Notes: generated by a model from the sequence alone, not told the origin. A stretch of 7,932 nucleotides of DNA from Bacteroidales bacterium (GCA_016936695.1 JAFGXK010000164.1:1-7932); one strand, 5' to 3'. Counted from the first letter of the stretch, positions 1 through 5,970 are shown. Numbers and translations: made by a program.

Positions 1-74
1 CCTCTTTCAACGCTCAGAACAAAAATATGCGTTAGTGCGGTAAAACCCAATTTTAAGATTTCTTTACTACTCAT
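1..74 (-). CDS. Possible N-terminus of an unidentified protein (partial, runs off the left edge)
   Basis: A minus-strand ATG at 72-74 opens a frame with no stop to the window edge. It reads MSSKEILKLGFTALTHIFVL followed by SVER, about 24 codons. The composition is plausible for a real N-terminus with a hydrophobic stretch. An AT-rich element similar to a Bacteroidota -7 box (TATATTTT on the minus strand, 89-96) lies 14 bp upstream, and a possible terminator of the preceding gene lies further upstream, which suits a new transcription unit. The stretch is too short to identify, and an open frame of this length is not rare by chance: a plus-strand frame is also open from 1 to 87. No function is proposed. 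Confidence 0.3.
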   Translation of the reverse strand, partial: MSSKEILKLGFTALTHIFVLSVER

Positions 75-106
75 ATTAAGTGTGTTATAAAATATAACCG
101 CACTAA
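32..106. repeat. 10-bp perfect inverted repeat with AT-rich centre
   Basis: TTAGTGCGGT at 32-41 is the exact reverse complement of ACCGCACTAA at 97-106. The 55-bp centre is AT-rich. The match does not extend inward or outward. It could be an operator pair, the stem of a leader structure, or the ends of a small element. Sequence beyond the left edge would be needed to tell. Confidence 0.45.
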
Positions 107-130
107 TTTCACGAGACGTCACAAGTCAAG

Positions 131-168
131 AAAAAATAGGCAGAATGATATTTTACGATAACGCTGCC
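131..168 (-). terminator. Weak candidate intrinsic terminator after the BNR_4 gene
   Basis: On the minus strand, 26 bp past the BNR_4 stop codon, GGCAG (163-167) can pair with CTGCC (139-143), followed at once by a T-rich run (131-137). The stem is only 5 bp plus a possible G-U pair and the loop is 19 nt, so folding is doubtful. The position and the T-run fit a rho-independent terminator for the minus-strand cluster. Confidence 0.35.
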
Positions 169-193
169 CGATTATACAAGCTGGAATAAGCAT

Positions 194-1567
194 CTATCGG
201 ACCTTAGCCGGCTTTTGAAAATTTCGTTTCATCTCATATGGAAGCATCCGCACTTTTGTGCCGCTTTCGTTCATGAAATACAGGCGCGATCTCGAAAATT
301 CAGAGGCATTACCATCAGCCCACAAGGCGTAAAATCTCTTATCGGGATTCATTGGTTTTCTTACAAATGAATGATTAAACCGGCTTTGAGATGTAATATC
401 CGCCTTCTTCTCCCAGCTCCGTCCATCATCGGTGCTTACCCACATGGCCACCTCTCCTCCTGTTCCGTATTTTTGAGGACCGGGTTCTGTCGGGCCTATT
501 ACCCTCCATTCTCCCGGAGTGATGTACAGGGATCCCCTGTCAAAATTATTAGTCGACTCACACACCTTATTGAAATTCCATTTCCCGTCTCTCCTGCTTA
601 TCACCATCCAATCCCTTGGTCCTCCCTGAGGCCCCGGTTCAATGTCCCGTGACAGGACCACCAGCAGCACCGGATTACCGTCATCGTCAAAATCAATATC
701 CGATAAATGGACAAGCAATCCTTCCTTCTCATAATTCCTGATCAGGGCATCGTTGGCCGTATCGGTAAGAGGCGTCTGAACTACCTTTTCATCAATTGTT
801 TTCCAGGTTCTCCCTCGATCGTCTGTATACAGAAGGTAGAGATTTGTCTGGCGGTCGATAATTCCGCCTGGAAAGTAGTTGAACGCGGTGTAAACCTTCC
901 CCTTACTGGTTCCCGACAGCTGAAGATGGCCGCCCATGGCTGCAAGTGTGCGGGAATCGGTCCAGTTTTCCCCGGTGAAGCCTGATGAGAAGCATATCTC
1001 CAGACCTTTGGATACCCTCGACCAGAGGAGCAGGAACCCCGAGCCGGAATTCCACCAGGGCTGAGGGGACAGCATTTCCATCTCCTTTATCTTGTCAAAC
1101 CGCTCAATGGAATAAGGCATAGAGCTTCTGAAGATAAGGCCCGGACGCGTCCGGCTGTTGCCACTGACGAACACCCACAGGAATCCCATGCCGTCAATCG
1201 ACAGGGAGGCGTTGTCGTAGGGTTCCCTTACACCCATTTTATCGTACACCACAACAGGTTTCGGAACAACATTCCTGACATGGTCATAATATGAGATCAT
1301 TATCAGAAGATGGCGTTCCTGCTCGCTTTTAGTTCCTCCGTAAACAAAGAATGTTTTTCCGGCCTCCTTTGAATAAATCGCAATCGGCCGGTAACGGGAA
1401 CCAAAAGTGGCCGCTCCCCCCGACAGTTTATAACCATATTCCGTGGGATTTCCTGTACTGAACCATATACCTTTGTACCCGTCAGCCACCGGGTTCTGGG
1501 AAAATGCAGAACCGTTATCTGTTGCCAGACAAAGGATCAGGGCAAGTAATGTGAATCTGCCGGGCAT
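194..1567 (-). CDS. Secreted BNR_4-family protein, PL24/PL25 ulvan-lyase-like
   Basis: This 457-residue protein has a cleavable Sec signal peptide (residues 1 to about 21, ending GSA) and no lipobox Cys, so it is predicted to be periplasmic or secreted. The rest matches the BNR_4 seven-bladed propeller fold as I know it: GYKGIW near residue 30, YKLSGG near 46, YYDH at 93-96, WVFVSG at 131-136, RPG at 141-143, two Asp-boxes (TDDRGRTW 248-255, STDDGRSW 378-385), GPTEPGPQ at 358-365 and ALWADG at 414-419. The length suits a single-domain member. This fold includes ulvan lyases of PL24 and PL25, which cleave glucuronic or iduronic acid-rhamnose 3-sulfate linkages by beta-elimination. A His usually found in a PHDN motif is Tyr117 here, so lyase activity is uncertain. 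The gene is last in a three-gene minus-strand cluster, 94 bp after the membrane-protein gene. Family assignment is strong; substrate is inference. Confidence 0.9.
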   Translation of the reverse strand: MPGRFTLLALILCLATDNGSAFSQNPVADGYKGIWFSTGNPTEYGYKLSGGAATFGSRYRPIAIYSKEAGKTFFVYGGTKSEQERHLLIMISYYDHVRNVVPKPVVVYDKMGVREPYDNASLSIDGMGFLWVFVSGNSRTRPGLIFRSSMPYSIERFDKIKEMEMLSPQPWWNSGSGFLLLWSRVSKGLEICFSSGFTGENWTDSRTLAAMGGHLQLSGTSKGKVYTAFNYFPGGIIDRQTNLYLLYTDDRGRTWKTIDEKVVQTPLTDTANDALIRNYEKEGLLVHLSDIDFDDDGNPVLLVVLSRDIEPGPQGGPRDWMVISRRDGKWNFNKVCESTNNFDRGSLYITPGEWRVIGPTEPGPQKYGTGGEVAMWVSTDDGRSWEKKADITSQSRFNHSFVRKPMNPDKRFYALWADGNASEFSRSRLYFMNESGTKVRMLPYEMKRNFQKPAKVR

Positions 1568-1573
1568 GGTTCA

Positions 1574-1589
1574 GGTAACAGGTATTACC
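1574..1589 (-). promoter_or_regulatory. Small hairpin next to the BNR_4 start codon
   Basis: GGTAA (1574-1578) and TTACC (1585-1589) form a 5-bp inverted repeat with a 6-nt loop. It ends 6 nt before the minus-strand ATG at 1567, in the ribosome-loading region. No Shine-Dalgarno sequence is visible here. It could modulate translation or be chance; the stem is short. Confidence 0.3.
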
Positions 1590-1622
1590 GTAAATATAGG
1601 ATTTTTATTTTACCATCCAGCC

Positions 1623-1645
1623 ATCCCGGGAGATTTTACCGGGAT
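1623..1645. repeat. GC-rich hairpin in the 1568-1661 gap
   Basis: ATCCCGG (1623-1629) and CCGGGAT (1639-1645) form a perfect 7-bp stem around a 9-nt loop, 17 nt past the stop of the upstream membrane-protein gene on the minus strand. No T-run follows on the minus strand, so a strong intrinsic terminator is unlikely. It may stabilise the 3' end of the upstream message or partly reduce read-through into the BNR_4 gene. Confidence 0.4.
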
Positions 1646-1661
1646 TGTTTCGGGTTGAGAA

Positions 1662-3461
1662 TCATTTGAAATGAAAATAATACCAGAAGGTATTGCCGAA
1701 CTGCTCCTTCATTTTCCCCTCCAGGGTGGCCGGATTCTGCCGCTCGGTCATGAAAGCCGAAAAATACTGATCAAACCTCAGCCTTGTTTCGCTACTCAGC
1801 TCAAGTCCGCCCATATCCGGCAAGCTGCCCTGGCTATTGAAATAGATCAATATTGCCTCCTCAATGTGACGAGGTATAGCTGTATAGCCCATTTCCTTCA
1901 TCAGCGAAATATTGCCGACCAGCATCTCAACATCCTTGTTGAGAAGAAGCCAGGCCATAAGATACTCGAAGGCCTCCCTGTTGCCGGGGTTCTGGTTCAC
2001 CAGCCTGGGCAGGTTACCCTCAGGTGATTCAAGAAACACGAAGAAATCCTTTCCGGGGAGGATGCTCATCTTCCTGCCCAAAGCAGGATCCGATTTAACA
2101 GCAGCAGAATCGCCCGCAAGCTTTTCATGGGAAATTGCCCATTTTCTGTAACTTAGTGATTTCTTCAGGATGTCAGCATATTTCCGGGTCAATAAATAAT
2201 CACCGTTTATCAGGCTCGATTTTACAAGCAGCTTCATATTCTGAGGCCGCCGGCCATAAACAACCATTTCCTCATAAGCCCATCGCTGGGCCTCATTGAT
2301 AAGCCCGATGGCATAAAAGGAATAGGCTCCCCAGTTTATATGCTCGCTGCTCCATGGCAGGAATAATGAACTTGTACCGAAGTCCTGCCGGCCATGGAAC
2401 AGCCTGTCGCAAAGCTGTCCGGTCGACGACAGTGCTATATTGTAGAAATACTGACCTATAAGATTTTCCGAGGGTTTCTTTTCGTGGTATTCGACTGCTT
2501 CGTCGAATTTCTCCGCGAATATCATCTTCTCAAGATTTATCACCCTGGAAGTCTGTGAATTGTAACCGGCAACAAGCACAATTACAGCAGCACAGAGGAC
2601 AAGAGCGGGAATTACAATTCCGGCAGCAATGCGGCTTCCAGGTCTGATGACCCTGACGGTTCCGGCCATCCGGGTAAGGGCAGGATACAGCACCAGGTAA
2701 GCTATCAGCGCATAGAACATAACCTTATGCAACTGGTCGTTTATGAACGGAAGCGGATAAAGGAATAGCTGTTTGATGCTTTGCAGAAGCAGCAGGTTGT
2801 CGAACAACAGTATGGAGACTCCGGTCAGAACGGCAAGCATCAGGGGAAGAAGGAATCTGTGACGGCCCTTCAGATAAACAAGGCAGTAAACAATAAACAT
2901 TCCGATAAACACAAGTGCAAAAGCTCCTGTTACATAAAACACCAGCGGGAAAAAAGCCAGGGCAATGTACTTGTTCCTGATTGTCTCCTGACTGATTATA
3001 ATAAGGAAAAATGCAATCACAATAACAAATCCCGCATTATAGAGCATAAGATGATAATAATGTGTCTGCATGATGAGCAAAAGGCAGGAGGGGATCACAG
3101 CCAGCAGGCCCGACAGTCCTGAACCGGGGATCAGGCGCCTGTTTACTTGATATATTATCACAGCCGGAAGCGAAAGGACAGCAGCAAGTATCAGTGAGCC
3201 TGCAAAACTGCTTACATAAAACTGGGTAAGGAATTTTGCTGCCAGGTCGGCAAGAGAACCAGGCTTAAGGAAGAAATCAAAAATATAGTCGCGGGTATAG
3301 ACAAACAACGATTGCTGCTCCTGGAAGAAGAGAACATAGTTACCTGGAACCAGAAAATAAACAAAGGCAATAATGAAGAACCCGGCAAGAATATACCAGC
3401 TGTAGTCAGCTGCCTTTACGGGTGATCCCTTTTTTATGTTTGGCTTTTTTACCTGAGACAT
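1662..3461 (-). CDS. DUF6057-like polytopic inner-membrane protein with helical-repeat C-terminal half
   Basis: This 599-residue protein has two parts. Residues 1 to about 300 are strongly hydrophobic, with about eight or nine membrane segments (near 21-39, 82-104, 117-132, 139-157, 165-197 as one or two, 203-222, 246-262 and 279-299). Residues 301-599 are soluble and rich in paired amphipathic helices resembling TPR-type repeats; the most conserved-looking stretch is 376-440, with INWGAYSFYAIGLINEAQRW and a following YGRRPQN motif. I recognise it as resembling the Bacteroidota family DUF6057, from memory and without a search. No catalytic motif is visible and the function is unknown. The start at 3459-3461 gives a basic N-terminus before the first membrane segment; no Shine-Dalgarno is seen. 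The gene follows the PD40 lipoprotein gene on the same strand after 163 bp, and I infer that the two products act together in the envelope. The C-terminal half could be periplasmic or cytoplasmic. Confidence 0.88.
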   Translation of the reverse strand: MSQVKKPNIKKGSPVKAADYSWYILAGFFIIAFVYFLVPGNYVLFFQEQQSLFVYTRDYIFDFFLKPGSLADLAAKFLTQFYVSSFAGSLILAAVLSLPAVIIYQVNRRLIPGSGLSGLLAVIPSCLLLIMQTHYYHLMLYNAGFVIVIAFFLIIISQETIRNKYIALAFFPLVFYVTGAFALVFIGMFIVYCLVYLKGRHRFLLPLMLAVLTGVSILLFDNLLLLQSIKQLFLYPLPFINDQLHKVMFYALIAYLVLYPALTRMAGTVRVIRPGSRIAAGIVIPALVLCAAVIVLVAGYNSQTSRVINLEKMIFAEKFDEAVEYHEKKPSENLIGQYFYNIALSSTGQLCDRLFHGRQDFGTSSLFLPWSSEHINWGAYSFYAIGLINEAQRWAYEEMVVYGRRPQNMKLLVKSSLINGDYLLTRKYADILKKSLSYRKWAISHEKLAGDSAAVKSDPALGRKMSILPGKDFFVFLESPEGNLPRLVNQNPGNREAFEYLMAWLLLNKDVEMLVGNISLMKEMGYTAIPRHIEEAILIYFNSQGSLPDMGGLELSSETRLRFDQYFSAFMTERQNPATLEGKMKEQFGNTFWYYFHFK

Positions 3462-3517
3462 TTTAAGTAGTGGTATCAGTCAAATTTTTGCATTTATAAT
3501 GCTATATGCTTTCCAGT

Positions 3518-3557
3518 CTACCCCCCTCAACTACCCCCCTGCCCCCCTAAAGGGGGG
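3518..3557. repeat. C6-run repeat with terminal C6/G6 palindrome
   Basis: Two copies of CTACCCCCCT (3518-3527 and 3531-3540) are followed by a third C6 run (3542-3547), then TAAA and a G6 run (3552-3557). The last C6 and the G6 can form a hairpin with a 4-nt loop. The three G6 tracts on the minus strand could alternatively form G-quadruplex structures. It lies 57-96 bp upstream of the DUF6057-like start codon. No T-run follows on either strand, so it does not look like an intrinsic terminator. C-run/AAAG-run elements of this kind recur in Bacteroidota intergenic DNA as I remember them; that is not checked here. Confidence 0.7.
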
Positions 3558-3572
3558 TTCTGGCAAGCTTCG

Positions 3573-3628
3573 GTCTTCCGTCTTCCGTCTTCACCTCACA
3601 CCTCACGCCCCATGCCTCACGCCTCTAC
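3573..3628. repeat. Tandem heptamer array (GTCTTCC then CCTCACG units)
   Basis: The tract reads as eight consecutive 7-bp units in one unbroken phase: GTCTTCC, GTCTTCC, GTCTTCA, CCTCACA, CCTCACG, CCCCATG, CCTCACG and CCTCTAC. Two unit types thus share one 7-bp register. The last, degenerate unit contains the stop codon (3625-3627) of the PD40 lipoprotein gene. The units are too short and have no spacers, so this is not a CRISPR array. Together with the C-run element it fills most of the 163-bp gap 3462-3624. Confidence 0.75.
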
Positions 3629-5199
3629 TCATGTATCGACCTCTCTCCCGGATTCCTCTTCATTCCTGCCTTTTCCAGATCCTCTCTTGAAAGAGATTTT
3701 CCGGGATCACCCGATAAGGCTTTCACCAGTTCATTTGAGGTTGCCTTTGCGAAATCGCGTGGTCCGAGGTTTATCCTGCCGCCTACAAATTCAGGTATGT
3801 TGTACGATTCCATGAGCTTATCGTAATATGCCGGATCTTCCTGTGGGAGTATGAAGGGTTTTCCTGTATTGTCCCATGATCCGAACCAGGCCAGGAAAGG
3901 CCGGGTGGTTCTCCCGTCGGTCCTCTTGCTGCTGAACACCAACCACTTCCCGTTTGATGACCAGGCATGGTAGCTGTCGGTCTCGCTGCTGTTCAGGTCC
4001 ATTTTTTTGCTCTCGCCAGTGTTCAGGTCTATTATATGCAGGTCGGCCTCCTTGTGCCAGATGGGGAAGGTTCCGAAATCATGCAATGTTATAACCATGT
4101 ACCTGCCGTCGGGAGAAATCCTCGGGAAAGAAGCGCTTTTACCGTTTGCCGATGGGTTGAATACTAATTCTGTCGATCCGAAACCGGCTGTTTCCGGATC
4201 GAAAGGCATCCTGACAATATCGTATCTTATTTCCTCAATATCTTCGAGTGACATGGTCGAGCCGGTACTGGTCTGGTGGGCTCTGCAGAAATAAAGGAAA
4301 CGGCCATCGGGCGACCATGAAGGGAATGTTTCCAGATAGCTTGTGGTATCAGCGTCGTCGGCGTGGTAAGTCAGGTTCTTATCAACGTCATAGACCACTA
4401 TATCCGAAACAAGGTCAAAGACTTCGATCAGCTTTTCGGGCCGGGCATAAAAGCCCTGCCGCACCTGATTCGATGAATATGCAATATATTTTCCGCCCGG
4501 ATGCCAGGATGGGTAGGTTGCCCCTCCGGGCATAGATTCAATCTTTGGGTCCACCCTTCTGAACCGGCCGTTATCGGCAATATAGGTCCCGTTGTTTGAA
4601 CCCCTTATGTGAACCATGAATTTTTCGGGATTGTACTGATTGAACGAATGACAGTTAATGCAGTTCATATCGAGTATTTTGTTGTCGATCAGTGTCTCCT
4701 CGCCGAAGCTCTCGATCGACCTCTGCATTATTCTGATATTTGACCAGTTATAGTATCCGGGATAAATAAGTCTGTAGGCAAGGTATGGATCGGCGGGTTC
4801 TTCTGAAACGTTCATTGTGAACGGGACATACTGATCAAGTTTTTTTGATCCCTTAAGGGCAGTAAAAACCTCAAATTTTATCTGGCTGCCTTTTGAAGCT
4901 TCTGTAAGTTTTCTCCATTTCTTTTCGGGGAACTTTACAACACCATCGGATGATTTAATCGCGATACTGAAACCATCGGGTCCTGTAGCCTCAACTCTGA
5001 AATAATTCCCGGCTTCTGAAATCCTGAAATTCATTGGTGCAATATTCGGCGGGATGGTAACTCCGGTGTAATCGGGTTCGATCACAGGTAATCTCCTGGT
5101 GCTGACAAGCTCCATGCCCGACTCCCGGCCGCAACCCGTAAACAAAAGGAGACCCGACAAAAACAGCAACACCGAAGATATTTTCCTTCCCCTTCTCAT
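3625..5199 (-). CDS. PD40/TolB-type beta-propeller lipoprotein with a CxxCH haem-type motif
   Basis: This 524-residue protein starts with a lipoprotein signal peptide: basic RRGRK, a hydrophobic core, then TGC with Cys23 as the lipidated residue. A beta-rich segment follows, with the motif DYTGVTIPPNIAPMNF at 43-58 and LAYRLIYPGY at 140-149. Next come a QRSIESF motif (159-165) and CINCH at 180-184, a c-type haem attachment signature (Cys180, Cys183, His184). Four PD40 blade motifs follow: YPSWHPGGKYIAYSS at 229-243, FPSWSPDGRFLYF at 292-304, FPRISPDGRYMVI at 358-370 and YHAWSSNGKWLVFSS at 410-424. It is predicted to be lipid-anchored in the envelope, probably at the outer membrane. I recognise a conserved Bacteroidota family often annotated as TolB-like or as cytochrome-c related; its role is not known to me. 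Haem binding is inferred from CxxCH alone. It is the first gene of the three-gene minus-strand cluster. The stop codon sits in a heptamer repeat. Confidence 0.92.
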   Translation of the reverse strand: MRRGRKISSVLLFLSGLLLFTGCGRESGMELVSTRRLPVIEPDYTGVTIPPNIAPMNFRISEAGNYFRVEATGPDGFSIAIKSSDGVVKFPEKKWRKLTEASKGSQIKFEVFTALKGSKKLDQYVPFTMNVSEEPADPYLAYRLIYPGYYNWSNIRIMQRSIESFGEETLIDNKILDMNCINCHSFNQYNPEKFMVHIRGSNNGTYIADNGRFRRVDPKIESMPGGATYPSWHPGGKYIAYSSNQVRQGFYARPEKLIEVFDLVSDIVVYDVDKNLTYHADDADTTSYLETFPSWSPDGRFLYFCRAHQTSTGSTMSLEDIEEIRYDIVRMPFDPETAGFGSTELVFNPSANGKSASFPRISPDGRYMVITLHDFGTFPIWHKEADLHIIDLNTGESKKMDLNSSETDSYHAWSSNGKWLVFSSKRTDGRTTRPFLAWFGSWDNTGKPFILPQEDPAYYDKLMESYNIPEFVGGRINLGPRDFAKATSNELVKALSGDPGKSLSREDLEKAGMKRNPGERSIHE

Positions 5200-5280
5200 T
5201 CTGGTCAGATAAAATTAAAACGAGTGCTAAAGGTAAAATTTTAATTTAAATCCCTGAAGGTTTTTAAATCAAATAGGCAT

Positions 5281-5329
5281 GCGGTACGCGGTATGCGGTA
5301 CGCGGCGGTACTGCTTTCCTTCGTCTTCC
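5281..5329. repeat. Tandem heptamers GCGGTAC, plus one GTCTTCC unit
   Basis: GCGGTAC (5281-5287), GCGGTAT (5288-5294) and GCGGTAC (5295-5301) are contiguous; a 3-bp GCG then precedes another GCGGTAC (5305-5311). A single GTCTTCC lies at 5323-5329, the same heptamer found three times at 3573-3592. The tract lies in the divergent gap 5200-5394, just upstream of the plus-strand promoter. The remainder of this gap is AT-rich, and I found no convincing promoter for the minus-strand gene. Confidence 0.7.
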
Positions 5330-5335
5330 GTCACT

Positions 5336-5370
5336 TTTCAATCAAACGTTACAGATTTTTTCTAATTTTG
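5336..5370 (+). promoter_or_regulatory. Bacteroidota-type promoter for the small lipoprotein gene
   Basis: TAATTTTG at 5363-5370 matches the Bacteroidota -7 consensus TAnnTTTG. TTTC at 5336-5339 is a one-mismatch -33 element (consensus TTTG), with 23 bp between the two. Transcription would start shortly after 5370, giving a leader of roughly 20 nt before the ATG at 5395, which fits the absence of a Shine-Dalgarno sequence. The -33 element is weak. Confidence 0.5.
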
Positions 5371-5381
5371 AGAAGACTTCT
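5371..5381. promoter_or_regulatory. AGAAG-A-CTTCT palindrome at the predicted transcription start
   Basis: AGAAG (5371-5375) and CTTCT (5377-5381) form a perfect palindrome around one central base, directly abutting the -7 element. Its position would suit a repressor operator, but it is short and may be chance. Confidence 0.3.
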
Positions 5382-5394
5382 AACTTGATTAGCC

Positions 5395-5922
5395 ATGAAA
5401 CCAATAACCTTTTTAATGATAACGGCCTGCATTCTGGTATCATGTTCTGGCGATGGATCGGGGAGCCGAAAGGTAAGTGCCGATGACGAATTTAAAATAT
5501 CAGCAAGTGATTATTCCTCGGCATATTTCAGCAACAGGCTTGGAAATGCAAGGGTTTTCACAGACGAAGAAGACGGGCTTCTGACTATCACCAATGATGC
5601 GGCCGGTTACAAGATAAATCAGGAGAAGATAATCGCCGGACTTATTGATGATGATTCAAAGGAGGATGCCATAGTCCCGTTTTACGCAATGAGGGGCAAG
5701 TCTATTATGGGATACTATCATATGATACTACTGGCTTCGGCAGATACGTTCGTGGTAGCAAAGACCGTCAGCGATATTTTTTCTGTTCACGATATCAGGA
5801 ACAGGAAGATAATTGCCGAGGTATCGACGGTATCTCCCGATTCACCCGGCTTTGGTTGTGACGAGTGCCGGGAAGTTGTAAGGTACCGGTGGAATAACGG
5901 TAATCTGGAAAATGAAGAATAA
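5395..5922 (+). CDS. Small uncharacterised lipoprotein
   Basis: This 175-residue protein has a lipoprotein signal peptide with lipobox LVSC (Cys17), followed by a Gly/Ser/Asp-rich linker. The mature part has an acidic GLIDDDSKEDAIV motif (82-94), resembling the D-x-D-x-D turn followed by a DAIV strand found in several small secreted proteins. A beta-rich middle (YYHMILLASAD, 107-117) follows, then a C-terminal GCDEC motif (Cys155, Cys158) before EVVRYRWNNGNL. The order of acidic turn, two nearby Cys and an 'R-y-r-x-x-x-G-x-L' end recalls LppP/LprE-like lipoproteins; this is a weak resemblance and no function is assigned. It is the only plus-strand gene here, convergent with the SusD-like gene and divergent from the PD40 lipoprotein gene, so it is probably monocistronic. 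The ATG at 5395 places the signal peptide correctly; no Shine-Dalgarno is visible. Confidence 0.88.
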   Translation: MKPITFLMITACILVSCSGDGSGSRKVSADDEFKISASDYSSAYFSNRLGNARVFTDEEDGLLTITNDAAGYKINQEKIIAGLIDDDSKEDAIVPFYAMRGKSIMGYYHMILLASADTFVVAKTVSDIFSVHDIRNRKIIAEVSTVSPDSPGFGCDECREVVRYRWNNGNLENEE

Positions 5923-5924
5923 AA

Positions 5925-5948
5925 AAAAGGGGCCGGTCAGCCCCTTTT
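5925..5948. terminator. Bidirectional rho-independent terminator between convergent genes
   Basis: AAAAGGGGC (5925-5933) and GCCCCTTTT (5940-5948) form a perfect 9-bp stem with a 6-nt loop. A T-rich run follows on the plus strand (5945-5952), and an eight-T run follows on the minus strand (complement of 5921-5928). It begins 2 bp after the plus-strand stop codon and 22 bp after the SusD-like stop, so it can end both transcripts. Confidence 0.92.
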
Positions 5949-5970
5949 CTTTAAAATAAGCAGAAAATCT

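Noticed and set aside
1..90. Plus-strand frame open from the window edge to a stop at 88-90, as the tail of an upstream gene
   Set aside because: It is only 29 codons with no recognisable motif; the overlapping minus-strand start looks slightly better and chance is likely for either.
371..985. Two open plus-strand frames inside the BNR_4 gene
   Set aside because: They are antisense to a gene with conserved family motifs over its full length, and their translations look non-coding.
1671..2027. Open plus-strand frame of about 118 codons inside the membrane-protein gene
   Set aside because: It is fully antisense to a long gene with a coherent membrane-protein pattern; its translation has no signal, domain or sensible composition.
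3462..3517. Promoter for the DUF6057-like gene
   Set aside because: The minus strand has AAAATTTG, close to the -7 consensus, but the first base is wrong and no -33 element is visible.
3542..3557. C6/G6 hairpin considered as an intrinsic terminator
   Set aside because: No T-run follows the stem on either strand, and the 4-nt loop within homopolymer runs is untypical.
3573..3628. Heptamer tract considered as a CRISPR array
   Set aside because: The units are 7 bp, contiguous and without spacers, and no cas genes are present.
5200..5280. Promoter for the PD40 lipoprotein gene
   Set aside because: Minus-strand TACCTTTA and TAATTTTA resemble the -7 element but lack its final G, and no TTTG stands at the right distance, so none was called.
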